From Rhabdophis nuchalis (taxonomy: Eukaryota > Chordata > Lepidosauria > Squamata > Natricidae), in contig CM077644.1 in assembly GCA_039707465.1 (NCBI GenBank), positions 102,315,375-102,379,374 on the forward strand: a stretch of DNA of 64,000 nt. Direction: 5' to 3'. Below the pieces are notes generated by a model that did no database searches, was not told where the DNA came from, and was given only the letters and a program-made list of their open reading frames with translations. Each line of letters opens with the position of its first letter. The first letter of the stretch is position 1. This document shows, piece after piece, positions 23,726 through 33,576 of this stretch. Position numbers and translations under genes: made by a program.

Positions 23726-24593
23726 GATTAACTGTTAAAGTCAGTGCCACCAAAATGGCGTTTTCAGGGTGAGGTTGGTGAGACTAACCGGGAGCCAAAA
23801 GTTCAGATCAAGGTTGGAACGTTGTAAAGTTCAGGAACCAAGAGAGAGCCAATTTTCCAACTCAATAGTTATAATAACGAAGGTAATCCAGAAAGGAACC
23901 ACAAATCCAACAGAAAAAAATTCTTCATTAATATCCAGAGAGAGTCCCACTTATAAAGAGACGCTGGGAATTTTCCATAGTTAAAATAGTCAGGCAGGGA
24001 CAAAGAGAAGCCACTTTTCACCGCCCATCTCAGAGCCCAGAGGAGAAAGTAGTAAAATAATTTTTTTTTTTTAACCAGCCAGACCTAGAAACAATGTTGC
24101 AAATAGCCGCATTCCACTTTCCCTTGTTAAAGACAGTCCGGATTTAAGATTTCCGCTTTCTCTTCCAGAGAAGCCATTTTTAAGTGCCGCTTAAGTCCGA
24201 GGGGTTTTTTTTGAAAACAAACACCCCCCTCCCAGTCCATTCAGCCTGGCTGGCAGCAAGGAAAAAAAAGTCTTTTTTTAAACTCACTCTCCCTCGCAGC
24301 TGAAGCCTCGGCAGACCTTCCGATCTCTTCCGCTCAGCCCTCTTCATTAAGGTGAATGGCGCCGACAGCCGTTGGCGAAGGGAGAACCCCCCGCAGCATG
24401 TTCTCCTTCACCTAGGCCGCGGCAAAAGGGTCGCCTCCCCCACCGCCGTGAGGGGGGGCGTCCCCGCCGAGCCGGCCCTACGGGAGACCCCCAAAAAAGG
24501 GGCGTCTTGCCCCCGTGGGGGGGCAGAAGAAGCAACAAAACGGCGAGCGAGCGCTAGGCTCGCTCGTCGCCGCAGGAGCCGGAACCGGAAGTC
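23726..24593 (-). promoter_or_regulatory. 5' leader of the ORF1-only element, CpG-rich
   Basis: The first 260 bp on the minus strand (24593-24330) are strongly GC- and CpG-rich, unlike anything nearby outside L2. They include inverted runs around GCGAGCGAGCGCTAGGCTCG. L1 elements carry an internal promoter in this position. No TATA box is evident. Confidence 0.55.
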
Positions 24594-24819
24594 TATATAT
24601 GTATTACATTTTTGAGCTGATCAATAAATAAGTCAGGGAAACTAGTATAGGTCTATTTTGAGCTTTTTAGCTCGAGTATAGATCTATTTCGAGCTGCCTA
24701 GCATGTAATGCAGGCCCAGTTCAAATCTCAGTAAGGGTATGGCTACCTGATGAGAGTTAAAAAGCTCGAAATAGATCTATACTAGTCTCCCTGACTTATT
24801 TATTGATCAGCTCAAAAAT

Positions 24820-24821
<2 letters not shown>

Positions 24822-24855
<34 letters not shown>
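24822..24855 (+). repeat. (AC)n microsatellite
   Basis: Perfect AC dinucleotides at the outer end of the foldback repeat. Confidence 0.95.
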
Positions 24856-24858
<3 letters not shown>

Positions 24859-24904
24859 GCTACTCTCAAGATCAGAGGTAGCATGCCTTTGAACATTAGT
24901 TGCT

Positions 24905-25673
24905 GGTAAAGGTAAAGGTTCCCCTCGCACATATGTGCTAGTCGTTTCTGACTCTAGGGAGCGGTGCTCATCTCTGTTTCAGAGCCGAGGAGCCAGCACT
25001 GTCCGAATACGTCTTCGTGGTCATATGGCTGGCATGACTAAACGCCAAAGATCAATCAATCAATCAATCAATTTAATATTTGTAAACCGCTCCCTCTCCC
25101 CATAAGGACTCGGGGCGGTGCACAGGAAGAATAAAAAACAATAAATATATACAAACATTTCTTTAAAAAACAAATTAAACCTAAACCTGTGCTAAAATTC
25201 CCCATTAAAACTAAGCTATACTAAAAAACTTCCCAATAAAACCCCAGAGACAGAGAGACTATCCTAGGCCGGCCAGACAGAAAAGATGTGTTTTTAATTT
25301 AACGGAAGGAGCGGAGGTCCGTGGTCGTCCTAATGTCGGGGGGAAGGTCGTTCCAGAGGGCCAGGCCCGCCACAGAGAGAGCCCTTCCCCTGGGTGTCGC
25401 CCTCTGATAAAGTCTAGTGGACGGCACCCGGAGAAGTCCCTCTCTGTGGGAGGGAATCGGCCGTGAGATGCACAGAACATTGTTACTTTCCCACCAAAGT
25501 GATCCCTATTTTTCTACTTGCATTTTTACATGTTTTCGAACTGGTAGGTTGGCAGAAGCTGGGACAAATAATGGGAGCTCATCTCAATATGTGACACTAA
25601 GTATTCGAACTGCTGAACTGCTGAACTTTTGATTGACAAACTCAGCGTTTCAGCCACTCAGCCACCGTGTCCC
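24905..25673 (-). mobile_element. tRNA-derived SINE split by L2
   Basis: Same SINE family and orientation as 14656-17203. Tail at 24905-25052 (GGTAAAGGTAAAGGTTCCCC, GGTCATATGGCTGGCATGAC) and head at 25466-25673 (TTCCCACCAAAG, TTGGCAGAAGCTGGGAC, GTATTCGAACTGCTGAACTG, CAGCCACTCAGCCACC). AGAT is present on both sides of the L2 insert (25049-25052 and 25466-25469). Confidence 0.82.
25053..25465 (-). mobile_element. L2 LINE 3' end inside a SINE
   Basis: Begins with (CAAT)n, then ACTCGGGGCGGTGCACAGG, the 3' untranslated region, and the last 60 or so codons (revcomp ending HLFCLAGLG) up to GGGAATCGGCCGTG. Strongly 5' truncated. Confidence 0.9.
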
Positions 25674-25837
25674 TTAATTGCTAGTAAACTATACCAAAAG
25701 GAGTTATGGACCTTATCTCCTGTTTTGGAACTTCTCATAGACACCTGGCTAGCTACCACCTAAAAAAAAAAAGAAACCCAGAATGCTTGGCTGATAAAGT
25801 ATGGACTCTTCCATTCTAAGATATCTTCAGTTTATAA

Positions 25838-26010
25838 CAGAATTACAGAGTTGGAAAGGACCTTGGAGGTCTTGTAGTCCAATCCCCTGATTAAGCATTC
25901 CAGACAAGTGTCTGCACAGTTTCTTCTTAAAAGCCTCCAGTGATGTTCTTCCTTCTTGAGGAACATATGATAGTACTTTATGTGCACAACCCAAAAGTTC
26001 TCTATACAAA
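25838..26010 (-). mobile_element. CR1 LINE 3' end
   Basis: ACAGAGTTGGAAAGGACCTT and GTCTTGTAGTCCAATCCCCT are the CR1 3' terminal sequence read on the minus strand. It continues as degraded C-terminal codons (SLEAFKKKLCRHLSG). Confidence 0.85.
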
Positions 26011-26261
26011 GTTCTATGTGACTATAGCTTCTATAAATGGAAATGCCTTATATCAGGCATGATGAACTTGAACTTTGCTAGAAATTAAAAACAACAACAA
26101 CAACTCCTAGTACACCAGGCAACAAAGTCCATAATAAGGAAAGCTGAGAATTTTACGTTAGAATAGTCAATTAAATCTCTTTGAAATGGATACTCATTTT
26201 GTGGTGTGCACACAAAAAAAGCCTTTATCATCCTAGAAGTTTCATGTTTCATGATTTAGAA

Positions 26262-26418
26262 ATGACTAGCTCAAGGTTGACTCAGCTTTCCATCCTTCTG
26301 GAGATGGTAAATTGAGGACTCAGATAGTTGGTGGCAATAGGCTGACTCTGTAAATCACTTAAAGAGGGCTGTAGCACACTATGAAGCTGTATATAAGTTT
26401 AGGTGCTATTACTATTGC
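26262..26418 (+). mobile_element. tRNA-derived SINE, 3' portion (GCTATT tail type)
   Basis: Reads CTCAAGGTTGACTCAGCTTT, CCATCCTTCTGGAG, CTGACTCTGTAAATCACTTA, AAGCTGTATATAAGT and GTGCTATTACTATTGCC, the body and (GCTATT)n tail of a SINE common in lizards and snakes. The tRNA-like head is absent. Confidence 0.75.
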
Positions 26419-27945
26419 CATAGTTAGATTAGGATTAATGTTTAAATCTCATTCTCTTGCCAAGGCTCCACTCTCTTGTTCATGGTTGCACAATCCCACA
26501 GACTCAACATAGAATGAATAAAATAAAGTTCAGGCTGAAGTAACCAAAACAGTTAGTTGGGAGCAGTGCAAATTTGTTTTTAAAGTGTGGATAAGAATTA
26601 TTATTTTTGGTGGCCAAGAGCTGTAATGAAATTATGTCACTAGAAAGAGACAGGGTTTTGATTCTTGGCCAAGTTACTAAGGATGCGTTCACTTCATTTG
26701 GGACTTAATACCTCTACTTTGCATAATTTACAACCGAAAACTGAGCTACTGTTTTCCAGTGTTTTACCACTAATTTTCATGGTGGCGATTTCCAATGGCT
26801 GCAAAAATGGTTGCACGTTGCTTTTAAAAATTAGACATGCCTAACTTCAAGAACAGTTTCTCAAATGCTTAGGAGAAGAATATAAGCATATTTTAATCCT
26901 AAACAAAGTCATTGGTGAAATCAGAAGTAAAACTAAGAAGAAAATAAGGGCAATCGAAGTCATCTATATGGAACTGCTCTGGTGAATCTTTGGAAAGAAA
27001 GATACATGTTTCTCAACTGTTTAGGAACAATAATTTAAAGACTATTGCGAGATCAGCAGATTAGTCAGCAGCTGACCAATCATTTGCTTCTTCCTTTTTC
27101 TCTATTTGCACATTTAAATCCCACATTTATAGAACAGGTATTTTGCTGGAACTGAAATAATCTTCACCATGATATTCTCTCTAAAGACAAACCATTCAAA
27201 CTAGATTGTTAAGAGTTCTAAGGTGAAGAAATGTATGGTTAAAAAAAATAATCAAAGATTTGGGAAGCAGAGCATATGAGCAGGGTACAGTACAGGTACT
27301 TGCGTTTTCCTGATGTTGTGTAACTTTTATGTCCTGCTGAGCTGACATACTTTGACACTAACAACTGCACTGGGAGAGAACAGATTTATAAGTGGCAGGA
27401 CCTTTTTGTCAAGGGAAGTGAAGTAGGCTTGAGGCTCTGTCCGAAACAAGACAACATCATTCAACACTGAACTGAAATAGACCCCAGATGTCAGTTGACC
27501 CTAATACCATGCACATTTAGTTGTAGCACAATTATCTCTCCTCTCCTCTCCTCTCCAAAAGCAACGTGTTTCTTTTCCTTATTCTTAAACATGAGAACCA
27601 TTATGTTGTGTGGACAACTGGACCACCTCATCTACTAACCTTGTTTCTATAGCTATTAATAGCAATCCAATTTTGAAGAAATAATAAGTCTTCCCCCGCT
27701 TCCTTTACTTGTTAAAAGGAGAAGGCATCTGAAGCTTTTAAACTGAAGTGTTCACAACCAAGAGTCCATCACTCTTGATAGCATATTATAAAACTCTATC
27801 CATCCGTATAAAGTGTGCCCCTTTCTTACTGTACAAATTACAAGTGCACATATGAAGTAGAACCAAAAGCTTAAATAAAATAATTTTACTCCATGAATTA
27901 AAGGTGACTTCAGCATCCTAATTCTCATGTGGAACTATTATACAG

Positions 27946-27988
<43 letters not shown>

Positions 27989-28177
27989 ACACCCCTCAAC
28001 CTCTGTCTTCATTACAAGACTTAAGGAAGACACACAGACAGGCATAGATCCAGTTAGAGATTGTATATTTAATCGGCAATGAATTTTGTATAGCCAAGTT
28101 CAAGAATAAAATGCATTTGCTAGGGTGTTGTTTGAAACCTAATATAGACTGGAGAACTTACTCATTGTGTCCCAAGT
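26419..28177. other. Unannotated sequence with short microsatellites
   Basis: A (TCTCC)n run lies at 27536-27556 and (CA)n at 27949-27988. I see no gene. Confidence 0.5.
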
Positions 28178-29015
28178 TGAGAGCAAGTGTGGTGTATTAC
28201 TTCAGATATTAGACAAAGACAATGTTGGCAAACCTTTTGGGCCTGGCATGCCAAAATTTCAGAAAACATCTAATTTCACTCTGCAGGCATGCCACAATCC
28301 TCCCTCCCTCTCTGAACAAAATATATTTTTCTACTTCTCCACAATCTTGATAACTCTGAACAACAACACTTAGTGGCAGTATCAAGGCTGGGCCTGAAGT
28401 AGAGGCCTGAATCTCAACTTCAGCCCTAGTGCCACTGATGGCCCTCAAAAAGGTTGCCTGCACCTTGGGGAATGGTGCAAGGTGGCCTTTCTTGAGTAGC
28501 AGCACAATTCTGAGAGGCACAATTACTCCCATTGCTTAGCACACCCCAGGAGCTGCTGCATGCCACTTCAAGAGATCTTCTGTTGACAGGCTCCAGCAGC
28601 CTTCCCAACGTCACCCCTGGTTTTACAAGGCCTACATTCTTGAATGTGTTTCAGAAAATGCTCTTTCAGGGCCTCTGCAGCCTCCAAAACCCATACAAAA
28701 GCACATCCTCCATTCTTGTGCAATTTTTGGAGACCCCAGAGGACCCTACGCATAGCTTCTGGAGGATGCACAAGAGCATACCCACTCTGCATCTTCTGAA
28801 AATTGCCCAAGAAATGTGCTTTTGAGAATAGTCGTCAGATGTTGATGAATGCTGGTGTGCTACTCCAAAAAGTTATAGCATGCCACTTTTAACACACATG
28901 TCATAGGTTTGTCATCACTGGACCAGGACCTGAGAAACACAGGTTCATGTCTCATTTGGTGACTTTGGACCAATCAGTCTCCCTCTACATAACCTATCCC
29001 ATTGTGGTTTTGTTG
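28178..29015 (+). mobile_element. tRNA-derived SINE interrupted in its tRNA-like head
   Basis: The head begins GAGAGCAAGTGTGGTGTATT (28180-28199), matching the head of the SINE at 45602-45808 in reverse. It resumes after the hAT at 28921 with GACCAGGACCTGAG, the box-B-like GGTTCATGTCTC, TTGGTGACTTTGGACCAATC and TTGTGGTTTTGTTGTGAG. So a hAT landed between the two promoter boxes. Confidence 0.65.
28220..28920. mobile_element. hAT-type element (701 bp)
   Basis: Inverted ends CAATGTTGGCAAACC and GGTTTGTCATCACTG. The flanks GACAAAGA (28212-28219) and GACCAGGA (28921-28928) match at 6 of 8 positions and both fit the surrounding SINE, supporting an old 8-bp duplication. Overlapping frames on both strands have no transposase motif. 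Confidence 0.65.
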
Positions 29016-29029
29016 TGAGAAAAAAATGG

Positions 29030-29325
29030 AAGAATGCATGTTCTGTATGTAAAAGCAAAGCAACATGGAAATGTGAACAAAAAGAAGATGCCTTTTTTAC
29101 CAAGTTTGGTGGATGTGTAAAAAAGCTACAAAAATCTGATTCAAATGCATACATTATTTCAGAAGATATTGAAGATAATTGTGCAATTGAACTCAGAGAT
29201 GTTTCTTTTGGGGACTGACAAAAACTTGGAAAAAACTGACGGGACTTTGTTTTTATATATAATTTCAGCAAGACTTTTATATGCGCAATGGTGGAAAGAT
29301 GGAATATTACCCCACAATGGAAGAG
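29030..29325 (+). mobile_element. Decayed L1 ORF2 C-terminus
   Basis: After allowing stops and shifts, the plus strand gives a Cys-rich segment with VWWMCKKATKI, then SEMFLLGTDKNLEKT and LYIISARLLYAQWWKDGILP. These parallel PELFLLGLTLETFDKNLK and NILTAARIVFAKNWRNDKLP of the L1 at 14965-16470. It is clearly older than that copy. Confidence 0.6.
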
Positions 29326-29615
29326 TGTGGATTGTGACAAAGGTGTCAGCCTCGACAACTTTAAGAAAGGATTAGATGAGTTCGTGGAGAACAAGGGTAA
29401 CCATGGCTATCATGATGGATGCCTAAGGACACCCTCCGGGTTGGAGCGATAGGCAGGATACTTCTCAATGCCATTTGCAGGGAATCATAAGCAGGTGAAG
29501 ACATCTGCTTGGGAATACCCTGAAGCCTAATGGTGAGCCACTGTGTGAGACAGAATGCTGGACTGGATGGGCTGTGGCCTGTTCCAGCAAGGCTACCCTT
29601 ATGTTCTTATGTAAA
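29326..29615 (+). mobile_element. Retroposon 3' end, family not assigned
   Basis: Contains SLDNFKKGLDEFVENKGNHG in one frame, then GACAGAATGCTGGACTGGAT, GGGCTGTGGCCTGTTCCAGC and the terminus TATGTTCTTATGT, a 3' end style seen in several reptile LINE/SINE families. I cannot decide which family. Confidence 0.45.
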
Positions 29616-30613
29616 GGAGCTTGCATAGATGGCCTTGATTAGATAAAATGCATTGTAAGTCCATTTTGGAATTTTTGCATGAAGCAGAAAAAAAAAGTGA
29701 AATTATGATATATGGGTTTGATGCCTGGTAGAAAAAATAGATGATAGAAAAATGCAAGTTATGTTGTAACAATGAGTGTAATTTAAATTTACGCCTATAA
29801 CTGCTGTAAAAGAACATTGGAAGTCATTTCTTTCTTTCTTTCCTACACCTTTGGCTTTGTTCATTTCTTTCTTTTCATTATTTTAAATATTAGTTTCTAT
29901 TAATTTTTAATTTTCTGTTTAAAAACCGAATAAAGTTATTTATTGTACAAGCAAAGTATTAATATAAAAACAAACAAAAGTTATTTAATAAATTCAGGAT
30001 GAGGAAAAGGGTCCTAGATTCAAATCCCATCTTTTGCCCTTTCTCTCTAAGAAATAGGAGATTAATATTATTTAAGTACCTGACTGAAGCTATATGCATG
30101 TATGTGCAAAAAAAAGTGTGATCAGCCTATGGATGGCAATTGTGATGTATTGGTGAAGTTTTTGACTTTACTCTTTTTAGGAATAACATAGTAGTGCTAT
30201 ATTTCAAACATCAAGAACTCCTCAAGCAAAGATTCTTGACAAAACTCATTTCAATGGACAGCTTAAAAACACTGGAAAGAAATTTATGCTCTGGCTTGCC
30301 TTGGTTATCTATCACTCCTTAGAGGAACATTAAGAATCCTTAACAACACCCACTACAAAAGTAGGCCTTACTCCCCAGTATATTAAAACCTCAGAACAAG
30401 AATTGGGAATTGGTGGTAGGAAGCACAATGCTTAAAACATTACGTACATCTTCATCATTCCCAGATTTTGTAGCTCTGAGTTAATTGTAGATAATTAATT
30501 TACATTAACTCTTTGGGTGACAAAGAAAACCATACTTCTGTTCTGCAGGAATAAAAAGCCAAACCGACTGCATGGTTTTGACCACCTCTTATTTTAAATG
30601 TGACAGAATAAAA
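29616..30613. other. Unannotated sequence
   Basis: AT-rich; no gene or clear repeat seen. Confidence 0.5.
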
Positions 30614-30830
30614 CAACTTATTTATTTATTTATTTATTTTATTTATTAGATTTATACCCCACCCTTCTCCAAGAGGACCCAGGGCGGCGCACAGGAATTT
30701 AAAAGATACATACAAAAATCAAATAGAAAATTTAAAAACTTATTAAATACCCATCCTGCGCTAAAAACCAAATTAAAATCCCCAAAAATTAAAACTATCT
30801 AAAATAGTCACAGCGGAGGTTAACTTAATT
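30614..30830 (-). mobile_element. L2 LINE 3' end
   Basis: Starts with (TTTA)n, then CCAAGAGGACCCAGGGCGGC and GCACAGGAATTTAAAAG. Contains only 3' untranslated sequence. The right border is fuzzy. Confidence 0.85.
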
Positions 30831-30837
30831 GTTCCCC

Positions 30838-30904
30838 AATCTCTCTCTCTCTCTCTCCCTCTCCCTCTCCCTCTCTCTCTCTCCCTCTCCCTCTCTCTTT
30901 CTTT
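30838..30904 (+). repeat. CT-rich simple repeat
   Basis: TC dinucleotides alternating with CTCCCT blocks, directly after the L2 tail. Confidence 0.9.
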
Positions 30905-32488
30905 AAAAAAAAATCTATAGCCTGAAGGACAAAGTTGCTAAATAAGGATACTTCAACTAAGCTTGATTGAAACATTGCTGGCTCTTAGAAAGGCGGAGTA
31001 AATGTATATAATTCTAAATACACAGGTTGTCTAAATCATATTGACAAATGCTGAAGATATAAAGGTGATAATGGTGGGCTTTACAGTAAGCGTTTAAAAT
31101 AGTCCAGTGCATTGACAAATATTATTTAATGAATAAAATATGAGAGAATGGGTGTCATTATCATGATGAAATTCTGATGAACATGAATCAAGAGCTGTTT
31201 CCCTATTGATGAGAGATCATTTTATGATAGGCAAAACCAGCTAGTGCAAGTATGCATAGTTTTAAGAAATCAAATGCTAAAGATTTGATTGTCTTGTTGA
31301 AAGGCTTATCGCTTATCGATAAAATTATTATCACTATCCTTAAAGATAACATCCACAAAAGTATCATCAAAAGACTGGAGATATTCCCAAACATGAGACA
31401 CTAAAAATAAAGAAATGCAAAATTTTCAAATTTGGTTATTTTTAAATAACAAATTTGACCTTATAAATGCACTCGCTTTTGTCTCCAAGAAAATCCCTGG
31501 TAGGTTTCTTTAATTCTTGCAGTATTTGGAAAGTGACCTTGTTCTTCCTCTACTATTCTACTGTGATAGTGATTCTTTTTGTTGAAAATGTTGTAAATTT
31601 TAGTTCACTTCTTCAACTGCTTCTTTTGCTTCTCTGATTTTTTGCTTGTCTACATTTCTGAACAATTCTGAGAGTTTATTCAATGAAATATTTTTAAACC
31701 CTAACTTTCTTCATGTAGTCTCATAACTCTTTTAGTATCATTTTGTTATTATCCAATGCAGTGAATTTATTTTGCAACTGATATTTGCAAATATTTCTGA
31801 TATTCTCAAATGGCTGGTATTCAAATCAAATACATCAGTGTCTCAGGGGAAAGACAATATATATTTCTACAGAGGAAATTCTATTGTATTAAACCCTACA
31901 AAATTCAGTGAAATCTATTCCCAGTTAAAAAATTTAAATTTGCAACCTTTTTGAGAACATTTCACACTAAAAAACATGGAAGTGATATTAAAATTATTTA
32001 TAAATATAATAGTGAATTGATAATAATCCAGTTTTCATTAAAACTGGTGACTACGTATATATAGTAAATGATTTTCCCCATCTGCTAAGATAGGCGTTTA
32101 GGGAAGGCAGAGTGAAGAAATTTGTTTGATTATCATTTTAATGTGACCTTAGCCAATTTATGCTTCCTGCAACTGCAACTTTACATTAAAAAAACACGAA
32201 TATGATTACATGCTAAAATCTTTCTTCAGTTTTGACATATGGTTTACATTAGATATAGTGTAATAATGTGCACTGCAGGGCACCAAAAGGAATTATATTA
32301 GATAAAATGTTTGCAATAATGTGCATATTAGGCAAAGTGTATATTAAACTTTATATAGCAGGAGAAATACACATGAGACGCTTTAACTATTTTAGGTGTA
32401 TTTCCCAAATATATTCCCCAAATGATACTGACTGTATGAAATGGAATGTGACTTGTTACCCTGATGTTATCTCAGGATCTTCCACAGC
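30905..32488. other. AT-rich unannotated sequence
   Basis: No gene or clear repeat seen. Confidence 0.5.
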
Positions 32489-32611
32489 TTGGTGCCTTTC
32501 AAATGTGCTGGACACCAACTTCCATAATTCTCCAACAGCATGGCCAGCCTGATAGGGATGATGAATGGAGAGGTTGGGAGTTGAAGTTTTTTACACATGA
32601 GAGCACCAGAC
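32489..32611. mobile_element. Old foldback DNA transposon fragment
   Basis: GGTGCCTTTCAAATGTGCTG at the left and ACACATGAGAGCACC at the right are imperfect inverted ends, and CACCAACTTCCATAATTC mirrors GGGAGTTGAAGTTT. The central CAGCATGGCCAGCCTGATAG is typical of short hAT-type elements in reptiles. No clear target duplication. Confidence 0.5.
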
Positions 32612-33365
32612 TGATGGATACATTAGTAAATTTTAGCAGAGCAAAACTCCCAGTTACCTTTCAGTGTTTAAGCTACAAGTCATTGTGTTAAAGCAATTAT
32701 GTTCTGTGGAAGCTATTGCCTTGATCATTGTAGAAGACAGGATTAAAAAACAAAACGAAGGAGCCCAACCACCCCCCACTGGAATCTAAGGGCTTGCCTA
32801 GTTATTGCCCCCAAAGGCTATGAACAGCACTTTCTCTTCCATAAATAAATCTGCAAGCCCCTTTCCACTTTTGAAAATAATTTATAGGCTAGACTGGCAG
32901 TTCATACTTAGATCTTTCAATATTTCATGGAGAGTTTTGCAAATCCTTCAACATGTGGAAGGCTGTCAACTAAAACAGACCTTCAGTTTGGGTTTCTTCA
33001 GTAAGGTATGATGGCACCATGGCAAATGAAGGGATTAGGGGGATGCTCCAGATTTTTAAAATTCTCCTCCAAGACGGGTAAAAGATATTTTAACAACAGA
33101 AATTCTTCCCATCAATGACAAATCTAGTTTTACCCTTCTGTGCAAATTCAATTTTATTTTTATACAACTTAGAATTTTTATTACAAAGAATCACCTTTTA
33201 TTACAAAGGATCACCTTTTTCACAACCTTAAATCTAATTTTATTTTCCCATTTTCTTTGGCCTTCTTCACTGATACTCTTTACCAACATTTTCATGTTTA
33301 GTTTATTTACATCCCAGTTCTCCAAATATTTTAAGCTTCCTCATAACGTGTTCAATATACACTCT
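32612..33365. other. Unannotated sequence
   Basis: Includes a local duplication, TTTTATTACAAAG(G/A)ATCACC, at about 33176-33215. No gene seen. Confidence 0.5.
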
Positions 33366-33576
33366 TAATAATAATAATAATAATAATATTTTTATTTATA
33401 TACCGCCTCCTCTCCCCAAAGGGACTCGGAGCAGTGCACAGGGAAAATTAAAAATACCAATATAAAATACATAAATAGAAAAATAAAATACAATTAAACC
33501 AAATTATCCCTGCGCTAAAATCACCCTATCTTAAAATACACTAAAATCCCCTAACACCCTATTAAAAGACGGAAGA

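Larger units (their letters stand above)
22610..24593 (-). mobile_element. Complete ORF1-only L1-type element (HAL1-like)
   Basis: An exact 20-bp target duplication, TATATATGTATTACATTTTT, lies at 22590-22609 and 24594-24613, so the insert's borders are known: 1,984 bp. On the minus strand it has a GC-rich leader (24593-23726), one intact 282-codon ORF resembling L1 ORF1, and a 267-bp 3' part containing CCAATAAAACTTTTTCAATA before the A-rich duplication. There is no room for ORF2 and no trace of it. Complete ends on both sides argue against simple 5' truncation. The layout recalls mammalian half-L1 (HAL1) elements; calling it HAL1-like is inference. Confidence 0.75.
22436..24826 (-). repeat. 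Unclassified foldback repeat, copy 2, split by an L1-type insert
   Basis: Read on the minus strand the right part (24594-24826) is a large inverted repeat: arms at about 24605-24670 and 24758-24823 (TTTTTGAGCTGATCAATAAA against TTTATTGATCAGCTCAAAAA, continuing through AGTCAGGG and CTAGTATAG). A spacer contains GTTCAAATCTC. The left part (22436-22609) carries CCGTTGTGTAAT, AGACCATCTAGACAG, CTTTCGGCTCATCACCCGAG and CAACACCCTGTTAAG. It matches copy 1 at 5787-6008 in reverse orientation, so the two parts were contiguous before the insert at 22610. Confidence 0.65.

Noticed and set aside
24352..24615. Arg-rich frames in GC-rich DNA, both strands
   Set aside because: They lie in the CpG-rich leader of the ORF1-only element; open frames are expected by composition.
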